Assembly: GCA_037349105.1 (NCBI GenBank)
Contig: JAYJMM010000028.1
Span: 2,852,001 to 2,916,000 of the forward strand
Source of the DNA: Limnomonas spitsbergensis
Lineage: Eukaryota > Chlorophyta > Chlorophyceae > Chlamydomonadales
Direction of reading: 5' to 3'
DNA: 64,000 bases
In this document: piece after piece, positions 44,927 through 56,100 of the stretch
Numbering within the stretch: position 1 is the stretch's first letter
How the letters are laid out: each line of letters starts with the position of its first letter
Made by a program: the position numbers and the translations under genes
The notes under the pieces: generated by a model
Database searches by the model: none
What the model was told of the DNA's origin: nothing
The model's input: the letters and a program-made list of their open reading frames with translations, nothing else

Positions 44927-45810
44927 TTTCGCACCATAAAGCAGTAATCGTGCCAAAATGGTGTAAGCTGTCCTTACTGCCTTAGAGAGGCTCAAACTAC
45001 TCACAACTAAGGTTCAACACCTGTACATACGTGCCTCTTGTACTACATTGCTGAGGTACAAGGGCTGTAAAGGGGTAACTTGGTACAGCGTACCGCATAA
45101 GAGCTAAGGCTGGGATAAGGCTGGCCTGCCCGGGCGCCCCTAGCTGTGGGTACCGCCCCTACTTTACTCGCGATGGTTGCTTCTGGTCCGTGGTGGACTT
45201 CTTCCCCACTGAGTGGCGGACACCTACGGGCGGACTCAGCGTCTACACGCTGGCCGCGTATGCGCAGCGCGTTAAGCTGTGGCAGGAACTTCTAGATGAC
45301 AGGCGTGGAGCTGGTCGCTTGTAGAGCTGCGACTAATGGCCTGTCGGGTCGCGAGCCCTGCAGGTCGTTAAGAGTCACTTACCGCGTGTAGCGGGCGAAG
45401 CCGTAGCCGTAGACTGCGGACGACGTAGTCCTAGGTTGGGCTGGGCTTCGGGTTAGGTGTTCTCGAGCTTGCTAGATGGCGCTGTCGCTGATCTAGGCTT
45501 GACTGACTTAGTGGTACTGGCTTTGTTGCACTTCACTGGGTAGGTCTCCGAGATCTAGCCGGTGCTGGTTACAAAAAGAGGCCTGTCCACTTAAAAGGAA
45601 CGAAGTGAACGTCAAGCGTGCAAGCCGGGATTCAAAGGTCCCGGCAAGCCCTATGCACTGAGTACGGGAAACCCTGCCTCAGACCTTCCCGAAAGTGGGA
45701 AGCCGGGCTCCTAACCCTAAAAAGGGGCTCCGCAGGGAAGCTGCGGAGTCTACGGGGACGCGTCAGCGGTCCCTACGGTTTTGGCACGTATACTGCATTA
45801 TACCGTGACA
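44927..45810 (-). repeat. Complete terminal repeat (A1+B1), 884 bp
   Basis: On the coding strand it begins TGTCACGG and should end GGTGCGACA; the actual last bases are GGTGCGAAA, one change from the copy beside A2. It is the only uninterrupted A+B unit. B contains a hairpin CTCCGCAGGGAAGCTGCGGA near 45730. Confidence 0.8.
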
Positions 45811-45812
45811 GC

Positions 45813-46056
45813 TGTCGCACCATAAAGCAGTAATCGTGCCAAAATGGTGTAAGCTGTCCTTACTGCCTTAGAGAGGCTCAAACTACTCACAACTAAGGTT
45901 CAACACCTGTACATACGTGCCTCTTGTACTACACTGCTGAGGTACAAGGGCTGTAAAGGGGTAACTTGGTACAGCGTACCGCATAAGAGCTAAGGCTGAG
46001 ATAAGGCTGGCCTGCCCGGGCGCCCCTAGCTGTGGGTACCGCCCCTACTTTACTCG
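45813..46056 (-). repeat. Terminal repeat A2
   Basis: Second copy of A, beginning TGTCGCACC two bases after B1. The junction CCGTGACA-gc-TGTCGCACC is near-palindromic. A2 stops exactly where A meets B in the complete repeat (CTTTACTCG), and the body starts there. Confidence 0.85.
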
Positions 46057-46062
46057 CCCCCC

Positions 46063-46100
46063 GCTCCTCACGAAACGCACACCGGGCGTGCGTGGGGAGC
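46063..46100. other. Hairpin at body edge
   Basis: GCTCCTCACGAAACGCAC pairs with GTGCGTGGGGAGC across a short ACCGGGC loop, within 10 bp of the A2/body junction. It could act in strand transfer or RNA 3'-end formation. The role is inferred. Confidence 0.6.
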
Positions 46101-46561
46101 CGGACTAGGGGTGGTACTGAAACTGAGATCGGAAAAATATGTACACGCAGAACTGGTCAGTTCCCTAACACGGAACCCTCCTAAACACCTGACTGCAATC
46201 CAACCAGTCGGTTTGAACAAAAGAAATCCACTGAAGAAAATCCACTGCAGGAAATTAACACAAGGAAATTCACCAAAGAATACTCACTGAAACCCGTGGC
46301 GAACCCTAGGTCCAACCAAGGTACCGAAAACTCGACTCAGGCCTCTGGGTTCCCGGTCTCTTTCTGGCCTGATCAGGGCATACAGAATCCGGTACCTTCA
46401 CCATTGTCACGCTTGTTTGGAAGTCAAGAAAGGGTCAGAACCCCTGAAAAACCATCAGAACTACGGGAAGCCAGCGGCCATCAGAATCCATCAGAAATTG
46501 TCAGAATCCCTCAGAAATCAGAACGCATCGGAAACCATCAGAAACCAGAATCCCACAGAAA

Positions 46562-46876
46562 CCACCAGAAATCAGAAGTCAGAAATTATCAGACATCAGA
46601 ACGCATCAGACCATCCGAAACCTGCACTCCTCAGAGACCATCAGAAATCAGAAGTCAGAAATTATCAGACATCAGAACGCATCAGACCATCAGAAACCTG
46701 CACTCCTCAGAGACCATCAGAAATCAGAAGTCAGAAATTATCAGACATCAGAACGCATCCGACCATCAGAAACCTGCACTTCTCAGAGACCATCAGAAAT
46801 CAGAAGTCAGAAATTATCAGACATCAGAACGCATCAGACCATCAGAAACCTGCACTCCTCAGAGACCATCAGAAAT
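46562..46876. repeat. 76-bp tandem repeat, four units
   Basis: Spacing between CAGAAGTCAGAAATTATCAG blocks is exactly 76 bp (46573, 46649, 46725, 46801). It lies downstream of the polyprotein on the coding strand, within the element's 3' untranslated part. ATCAGAA words continue upstream to about 46440. Confidence 0.9.
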
Positions 46877-47141
46877 CTACAGCGGGTCGCATGAGAATGA
46901 ACCGAATCTTCAGTGGGGCTCATCCGGGCCTACAGACTTCTCCTGTTATTCAACCCTCAGCTCTTCATAGGAACACGGAAACCCGCTGCTCTCGCCCCAC
47001 TGCACCGTTGACACCTGGCCCTAAGCTACAGGAGACGTGTGCAGTAGCAGCGGTGCTTCTCCCCACCCGCCTCTACATGTGGCTGGCCCTGTGGCGGTTC
47101 TATGGCTATTATCCCTCCCTGTCCCCCTTGGCTGTCTGCCC

Positions 47142-50100
47142 CTAGGCAGCTGTCTCCTCCTCTGCTCTGGCTGCGTCGGTGGCCGCTTTGGCCCTGCGCT
47201 GAACTGCCCTGGGGGTGACGTTGGCTTCTCCTCTGCCCGTTGTGTATGAAATGTCATACAGCCCGTTGGGCATGGGCCTGGCGATGCCCCGCTCCATCTG
47301 TTTAGTGGCCGGATTGGTGGCCATGACCTCCACCTCTGGCTTGTCCATGGCTCCTGTCTCCTGGGCTGCTCTGGCGGCTGCCCTGGTTGCCCGGGGCGCT
47401 GTCTCCTCGTGATGGGCTGGTTTGTTCGGTACTGCTGCTGCGGCCGGGCCCGGCACGCTGGTCCTTGATGCAGGCTCGCACCTGGGGCACATCCAATCGC
47501 CCTCGGGGATGGCGTAGAGCGCTGGCGCGAGGCAGTCCATGTGCCAGCCGGTGTTGCATGCGTCGCACAGGAGCATGACGTCCCCCCGGTCGGGTAGGCG
47601 GCAGACTTCGCAGGACAGGCTGACGTTGGGCCTGGAGGTGCTGAAATCCACCCTGCCTTTCAGGTTGGGGAGGTGGCACGGGGAGCAGTTGACTGCGTTC
47701 TCTGTTACGGTCAAGCCATCGGCGCCCTCCAGCACCAACGCCCCCGTCTCCCCCAGCCTCTGCACCCGCAGGATTTCCGGCCTGGCTTTGGGGTCGAGGC
47801 TGCGCCGCTCCGAAGCGTACCGGATGTACACGTAATCCCCAACGGCGAACCGCCTGACTTGGGGTACATATCCTCCTCCGCGGATCCTGGCGTAGCGCAA
47901 CTTGTCCCGGTGCTGTGTGATCTTCAGGTGCTCTCCCGCGACCGGAAGGGCCTCCTTGATCCTGGCCACCCTGGCGAGGAGTAGGTCTGCGGCCTCCTCC
48001 ACTGTTGCCACTCGCGCTGTGCTCCATAGGTCTGCCCCGACCTTGGAGGGGAACACTGGCTTCTGCCCGTACAGTACCTCGTAGGGAGCCATGCGCGTAG
48101 CCTGCTGAGGCGAGCACCGGAAACCCAGCGCCACCCACGGGACCAATGAAGCAATCGAGTAACATGTCTTGGAACTCTCCCTGGAACTCTGTCCCCTGAT
48201 CGGTGACCACCTCTGCGCATCCCCCAAACCGTGCAACCACGTTTTGGAGGAATGCCAAGGCCGTCACGTCAGACGCCTTGCTGGGGATGGGGATAAGCTC
48301 CACCCACTTGGAGTAGTGCTCTACACACACCATGACGTACCGGTTGCCCCTAGGCGTGGTAGTGAACGGCCCGCACAGGTCCACACCCCAGCGGAAAAAT
48401 AAACCCTCAATAGGGAGTGGGTGCAGGTCTGGCTGCGTGTGATTGAACGTGGACGCCCTTGCCCTGTCGCACACCCCGCACTCCTGGACAGCCTTCCTGA
48501 CCGCTGCTCTAAGCCCTCTCCACCAGTGCTGCTGCAGGATCATGAAGGCCGTGCGGTGGCTGCCGAAGTGACCGGTGCTAGCGTGAGCTTCCCTGATTAC
48601 TGCCTGTCTGTCCTCGGGCCTGGGAACTACACACCGTTGTCCGTCTGGCATTACCCTTATCAGCACGCCCCCCCTCTCTGGTTCCCACTGGAAAGGTGCG
48701 GCTCTGCGCTGCACCCTGGCATGTTCCCCTGCTTCTGCCCCAGGGGGGTGCATTTTTGATTGCAGGTAGTGCAGGACTGGCACGTCTGTCCATACGTCCA
48801 CCCGGGCTGCAGGCCCTGCTGCGCATCCTGGCGGGTCCACGACCTCCCCTGCTTCGTCGTCAGCTACCCGGACGGGATCTGGGTCTGGGTCAGACTGCCC
48901 ACCTGGTTCCTGGGCTGCATCCGCCCAGTCTGCTGCCGCTGACTCCCCCAAGCATTGCCGATACGTTGCTGCCGCTTCGTCCTCGCCGGAGCATGCTTTG
49001 CCTGCACTGGCTAGGGCGCAATGTGTGGACGTCAGGGTCATGCCGATAGCAGGGTCGCGGTCCGGGCCTGGTAAACCAGCCCTGCGGGCCAGCTCCCTAG
49101 GGATGATCTTGGCCGCCTCGAGGGCTATGGTGAGCCAAGCCTCGAGAGCCCAAGCATCCATGCACCTGCCCAAGGCGGCCCTCCTATCTCCCTCAGGGAA
49201 GTCGGGGCGGGGCAAAGTGGACCCCACTGCGTACCCCATGGCCCTCTCCCTTTCATTTGCATTTGGTTCCTGCAGGCCCCCCATGGGCCTGAAAACCATG
49301 CCGATCTGCCCGTTCCGGAAAGCGTAGGATGCGGGGGTGGCCATGAGGCAGGGCAGCGCCCTCCTTGGTTGCCCAGACACATTGATACGGTACCCGCCGT
49401 TATCGGGGCAGGCCACGACCTGCGCCCTACTACCCTCGTCCAGGATGTCATCCACAATACCGTCGTGCGGCCTATGCGATGCCTGGATAACAAACTCAAT
49501 GTCTGCAGCTGGTGCTAGGTTGCCCCAGTAGTTGCGCGTGCGGTGGGCATAGGAGCCCACTTGCGCTGCATCAAACAGGGAGGGCCTGCCCAGCATCCTG
49601 CACACCTCGCCGAAAGCCTCTACACTAGCCTTCTCGCTCCTCTGGTTTAGCTGCATAGCGACATTTTCAATCAGGTATGCTGGCGGCTTGGCCCTCTGCA
49701 GGATCTGCAAGGAGCCGAGCAGCTTGATAAGCGGGAAGAAAGACTTGCTCCTGGCCCCCTCGAGCCCCTTGCCCTTGCCTGCAGCCGACAAGTCATGGCA
49801 CTCCCATCCTGCTACCATAAACCACTGGCGACCTTGCTGTGCCCCAGCCTCTATGAAGTGCTGGGCAGTAATGGAGTACACGTCCTGGGGCAAAGCCCTG
49901 AACGCCCCCTCGACAGCAGGCGCTGGGAGCAATAGCGGGTATTGCTTGTGCAGCTGCACCAGTCTTCCCCCCGCGATCTCCCGCATGGTGGCACTGGTGT
50001 CGGCGTACAGATACTGTATGACCGGGATGCCTGCTCTAAGCACCATCTCAAGCCCAGAGCACATACCTCCGAAGGGCTCGAACAGGACCACTCCCTCTTG

Positions 50101-53100
50101 CTCCAGGGCGTACACCGCCGCTGTTGGTAGGCATGCCGTATCCACCCCTGCATGGAGGTGGGCCGGAGTCGAGCGGGGCAGGTCGGTCAGCACATTGTTG
50201 ATCAGGTCCCGGGCCCTGGCCCTGCTATTGAAAGCTCTTTCTGCAGTACTGGCAGGCTGTGCCTGCTCATCGTCCTCATCCTTTGCGCTGGAGATAGCCT
50301 GGCCGCACGGGGCCACTGTACATGCCGTCTCAGCGGCCCGCAGGCGGCGCACGCCTCGTCTGCCCTCTTGCGCCAGGCGAACCACCTGATCTGCGTGCCA
50401 CTGATTTACCCTGCCTAGGCCTGTGAGCATAGCGACCTGAGCTCCGCAGGTGATCCCACTAGGGTTGTGCGGCTCAGGGGCGACATCGTCTAGCCGCGCT
50501 CCTGTGCGGTCGTCAGATGACGGGAGGGGTGACCTAGACGGGATATCTGCGTTCTGGTGGCAGGCCCCTGACCGGTGGACAATGGTGATGTCAAGCTCCT
50601 GGAGCATGAGTGCCCAGCGTGCGTGCTGCCCCACTAGGGCCTGGTTATCCATGAGATAGGTGAGGGGTTCGTGGTCTGTGACCAAATGCACCTTGCACCC
50701 AAAGAGCATATGACGGTACGTCCGGGCAGCGTACACAGCGGCGAGCATTTCCCCCTGAAACGACGAGTAGTTCTTTTCGCTTTTGTTCAGGGAACGGGAA
50801 GTGCAGGCTACCATGTACTCCCTGCCGCTGTCGTCACACTGCCCTAGCACAGCCCCTATACCCTGTTTAGAGAAGTCGGTGTACAACAGGAATGGCCTTG
50901 GTGGCCCCTTGCCATCTGGACCCGTTCCGCTGTAGTCAGGTCTGCGTAACACCCTGCCTCCTTCGCACATCTCAGTTTTGATCAGCTGAAACGCCTGGGC
51001 CTGCTCGGGACCCCACACAAACGGGACCCCCTTGACAAGCAATGCGTTGATGCATGCGGCTTTGCGAGAGAAATCCGGGATGTAGCACCGGTAGAAGTTA
51101 AGGAATCCCATGACCTCCTGAATGTTCTTGACCGATGCGGGTTCGGGCAGAGCCATGACGGCCGCTATTTTGGCTGCGTGCGGTGTGAGACCTTGGGCCG
51201 AGACGTTGTGGCCTAGGTACTCCACCGTGGCACACCCAAACAGGGACTTGTCAGGATGCGCTCGCAGTCCTACCGCGTGGAGCATGTCTAGCATGAGCTC
51301 GACATGCCTGATGTGATCTGCAGGTGTGTCACTATACACCAGCAGGTCGTCAATGAAAGCCACACAGAAGGAGCTCAGGCCCGCCCTGGCGATCTCTTCC
51401 TCCATCATACGCTGGAAGAAGGGAGGCCCGTTGCGCAGTCCAAAGTTCAACTTTGTGTACATCCATAGTTCTGGGCCCATCCAGAAAGCCGTTTTGGGCT
51501 GGTCCTCGACCTTGATCGGGATCTGCATGAATCCTGACCTCAGATCCACCTTGCTAAATACTTTAGCTGTGCCCAGGTTCTGAAAGATAGTTTCCATCAT
51601 GGGGATAGCAAACTCCTGCTTGGCCGTGCGGAGGTTCATTCTCCTCATGTCATGCGCAATGCGGTGATCTGACCACTCGCCTGTCTCGGCACACTTCTTG
51701 GCCGCTACGACCGAGTTGGCTGCAAACTTGATGGGCCCTCCCTGGGGGACCCTGACAATAATGCCTGCCTCTATCATGGGCTGGCACTTCTCTTTGAAAA
51801 TGGCTGCTTTAGGGGGTGGCATGTCCCTTGCTTTCTGAAAGCACGAGCTGTGCTCGTCCTCTAGGGCCAGCGTAAACTCACCCTGTGCACCGCAGTAGCC
51901 TGGCAGTTCAAGCATGGAGTAGGCGAACGCCCCCTGACGGTCCCGTAGGCTCTGCTCCAGCTGCTCCTGCTGCTCCCCAGTAAAGTCGGGGTGCTTCCCG
52001 AGCAGCCACCCCTCCTCAGTTTTGACGTACTCTGAGGGTGCATGCACCACCCCTCCGGGCTGGAACATGTCGATGACTCCCCCTGCCAGCGGCTCCCCTG
52101 TCACTGCCTGTGGCCCTGCGCTGGATGTGCCCTGATCCCAGGTGCTTTGCGGACGGGGGGGCCGAGGGGCGGGCATATCCACTGGGGGTCGCAGCCAACC
52201 AGGCTCCAGCTTGGCAGCTGCCTCCCTGCTGCAGACGAATGCTCCTTGTCCGGCAGTGAATCCCCCTCCTCGCACGCCCCTTCCGCTGGCCTGTGCCCCA
52301 GGGAGGCAGGAGAGCAGGAGCCACACCAATGCCAGGTGGCACAGGCAAGCCAGAAGGCCCCTGAACGCTGTGCAGGGAAGGAGACCCTTGCAGGCCGGCT
52401 GCTGACTGGGGCTGGGCTGTGGTCCTGCAGGGGCTGCCGGTGACGGCGCTGCTGGCGGGCCCCGGTCCTCTGGTCCCTCCCGCCAGGAGATTTCCAGCTC
52501 CACCTGGCTGATCCTGGTGGGCGGCGATGGGCACCCTGTGCTGTTACTGGCGTCTCTTGCCGCTGCTTTCCTGCGTCGTTGGCGCGCGCGGGTCCTGGCG
52601 TTCCTTGCCCTTCGCGCTGCTGCGGCCCTGACCTTGGAGGAGTCCGCTGGTCTGTTTTCGCTCCTGCTGGTGGGGGTCTGATGTCCCTCTGCCGCTGTTG
52701 GACCTGTGCAGCCTGCAGTGGATCTGTAAGCGCCTTCCGGGCTGACAGTCTGGGCTCTGGCGCTGCTGCTGCTCCTGGCTGCGCTGCGCGGCTGTCTGCC
52801 CAGCTGGTGGGGCTGGAGCATCGTCCGCTGGATGGCTTGGTAGTTCCATAGGCTGGTTCTCTCCGGAACCCCCCACTCCACCGGCCAGTCGTCCAATGGC
52901 TCGCCTGCCTCCGGCCACCGCCCCTCGTCATTGGCCTTGATGAGCTCTGCCCCGATGGACAGGATCTGGGCGTACTGGACCGCGTGCATGGACGGCTGTA
53001 GGGGCTGGTCTGCTGTCTCCCTGTACCATTCCCTGAATGGCACTGGGCGCTGCTCCCCCCTTCTAGCCTGGTTGGCCTCGTCCTGCCTTCGCTCCTCGAT

Positions 53101-56100
53101 GGCCTGCCGTACGTCGGAGATGGTTGCCCTGCTGTGCGCTGCCTTGAACACCACCTCCCTTTCGCCGGGCAAGGCTTCCTGCGCGCTGCACCACCATCGC
53201 ACCCCGAGCCTGGAGTCCTCCTCCATCTGCCTTTGCCTGATGAAACCCAGCGACTGGTTCCTCTCGGGGCATGCCATGGCTAAGTGCCCCTGGTGGAAGC
53301 AGATGGCGCATCTGCCCTCTCGCAGGCGTGGTGCGGGGCAGGCGTGGTAGTCGTGCCCCTTTTTTCCGCAGCGTTCGCACGGCTCGCTGTGGACGGAGTG
53401 GTGGCCCCACGCCGGGGGAACTGCATCGCTGCAGCCGCAGCAGGCCCACACCCCTCGCCGGGTACCTCCTATGCCCGGCTTGTCCATGCAGGTGCCGCAT
53501 GCCTTGGCGTGGCACCGACAGCAACGCCTGCTGGGCTGTTCTGTTGGGCCAATGCTTTCTCCGCATCCCAAGCAGCTTGGCAGCCTGGCCTCGGGGTTCA
53601 TGCAGAACTGGCACACTCTGGCTGCCCCTGTCCGCGGTGTTCTCATGCACAGGTCATGCCATGCTATTCCGCATGCGCTGCACCAGATCAAGCGTTCGCC
53701 TGCACGGGCCTGGTCGCACCCTGCGCACGGCTCCTTGCGCTCTTGGCCGGAGCCAGAGGATTGGCCTGAGGGCCCGGCGCCGTCTGTGCCTGGGTCCCCC
53801 TCCAGCTCTGGCGGCTGTGCCTCGCTGAGGGCCCTTAATCGGCCGCGGAATGCCTGCCGCAGCTCCTCCGCTGCCTGGTTGCGTCCCTGCAGCCTGGGGT
53901 CGGGGCTGGGGTCTGGGACCATGCTCAGCCTGTAACGCAGGCTGGCCTCGATGCGGCCGCCCCTGGGCTCTGGGCCTCCCTGGGGGGCTGGCCATGGTGC
54001 CCCGCCCTCGAGCCGCTGCCTGTCCCGTTGGGCCACAAACTGTCGTAACTCGTCTTCCCACTGCTCCTTGCTGAGATATACCCTCCTGTGATCGGGCTCC
54101 CCCTCGGCTGCCAAGTGTGGCGCGCCGGGGTCCTCAGGATCAGGATTGCTGGCCTCGCTGTTGGTGTCGCTGAGCCCCCTGCTCCAGCTGGGTGAGGTGT
54201 CAGCCTGGAATCCCAGGGTTGCTGCAGGCTCTGGCCGCCCTTCTGTGGCTCTGCTCTGCTGGCTGTCCCCTTGCATATGCCCGGCTGAAGGTGCAGTATG
54301 CTCGCCGGGCACTGCCACCCTCCCCTCTGGTGGCGCGGTGTGCCCTGCTGTGGCTGCTGGTTCCTCCTCGGAATCCGAGTCCTGTAGGAGCTGCGGCAGT
54401 CCTGCCAAGCTGTTCTCCTCGTCTGACTCGGGCCAATCCACCTCGTAGTTGCCCCCCCTCAGGGAGGTGAAGAAAGAATGCTCCCTGCTGCTTGGCTGCA
54501 TGTTGAGGGTAGTTTCGTCGGGGCTGTGCGTGCTGCCTGGGCTGGTTGTCTCCCTGAATGCTCCCCAACGCCCCCGCGGCGTCTCTTGGCGGTCCGCTAT
54601 GCCCCTATCCAGCAGGCCTGTCAGGTCCCTCAGGGCCTCATCGTGATTGCTACCGCTGAATAGGGGGTGGAGCGTGACGGCTCCCCTGGGGTGCCTTTGC
54701 CACCAAAGGCGGACAGTGGCCGCCGGTGCAGACCAGTGGGGCAGCAAGATGGATGGGACGCCGTTGTAGTAGGCCGCCTGTTCCACCCGCATCCACTGCT
54801 GTAGGCAGCTCTGTAGCCTGACTTGAGCAAAGGCTGAGAGGGTGAGGGCCTGCTCGCCCTGCCATGCGGTGGCGCCCGCTGCTGGCGTGCAGTGCGCTGA
54901 CACGTGCGTTGGGCAGTCGGCTCTTTCTTGGGGTGCCCAAAGCTCGTCCACTATCTCGATGTTGTGGACAGCTGCTGACATCTGTCCTGGCAGCAATGTC
55001 CTGTTAAGGGCCATCATCATGATGGTCCACACCGCCGGGTCTGTTCCTCGAAAGGTGGACACCGCGTGCTCCTCTGCCCGTTCTACGGAGGGAAACCGGT
55101 CACTCTGCACCTGGGTAGCTGTCTTGAAGAAGAACCACACGGGCTGGTCATCGCGTGTGGCGTGCATGTGTATCCACGCCCGCGGTGCTGGGTGCGGCCA
55201 CTGCCCCTCCAGGTCCTCGTGGTAGTGTGCCACCGCCAGCCGAACCGGGATAGCGACCCTGGCGTCACCTGGCTCGTACCCCCAGGGGACCCCCTGGCCC
55301 ATGACCTCTCTGGCGATGTCTTGCCCCCTCTCGACGATCTCGGGGCATTGGCGAGGCGTTCCTGGGTGGAGGATCCCGGCACCGTCGTACCCGCTGTGGT
55401 CCCGCAGTGCCGCCAGGGCGTACGCCTGCCTGGCTGCTGCTTGTGTGGGTACGCAGACGGCTTGGTTGGCCAGGCACGGGTGGCGAGCGAGAGTCATGAC
55501 GCAGTTCTCTGCCCACGGTGTCCGCATGAACCCGTCGTGGGCGTGCTGCCACATGCCGTATGCCCTTGCCGCGTCTGGTATCTCCTGGCTGGTCCTGAAC
55601 TGCTCCTCTGCTGCGGTAATCCCCTCCTTGACGACGCTGCCCAGGAGTTCGCTGACGCAGTTGGCATAGAGAGGAGTTGGCCATGTGGAGCTCATGAACT
55701 CTTCCATGGCCGTGCTAGGTCTGATGTGACCTTTAATGGCCGCAGCCAGGAGCCCTGCTGTGACCGCGTCCATGGGGAAGACCAACCTTGCTACTGCCTG
55801 CATTGCTGCCTGTCTGTCAACACAGATGACTTCCCCCCGCGGTACGCACCAATGGTTTTGCAACCTGCACAGGCCGTCCGCGCCCGCGCCGGGAAGGGTG
55901 ATCATGGCCGCTGTGGCGGCTACCTCTGGCATGTCTGTTCCTGCCGGGTACCACTGCACGAAGCAATGCCTAGGCCAGGGCTCGCCAGGCCCTGGGCCCG
56001 GTGCGTCGAGGTCCTCTGCGTCTTCTACTGCGCTGAGGTCGCTGTTTCCCCAGTGGTCTGGGTTCTGCGGCTCCTCTGGTTCCCACCACTGCTCTCTTTC

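Noticed and set aside
47302..48154. Tail of the 4510-codon frame after the integrase
   Set aside because: Residues after FQDMLLDCFI are out of frame. The homologous sequence (PHD finger and module before it) lies in the other frame ending at 47142.
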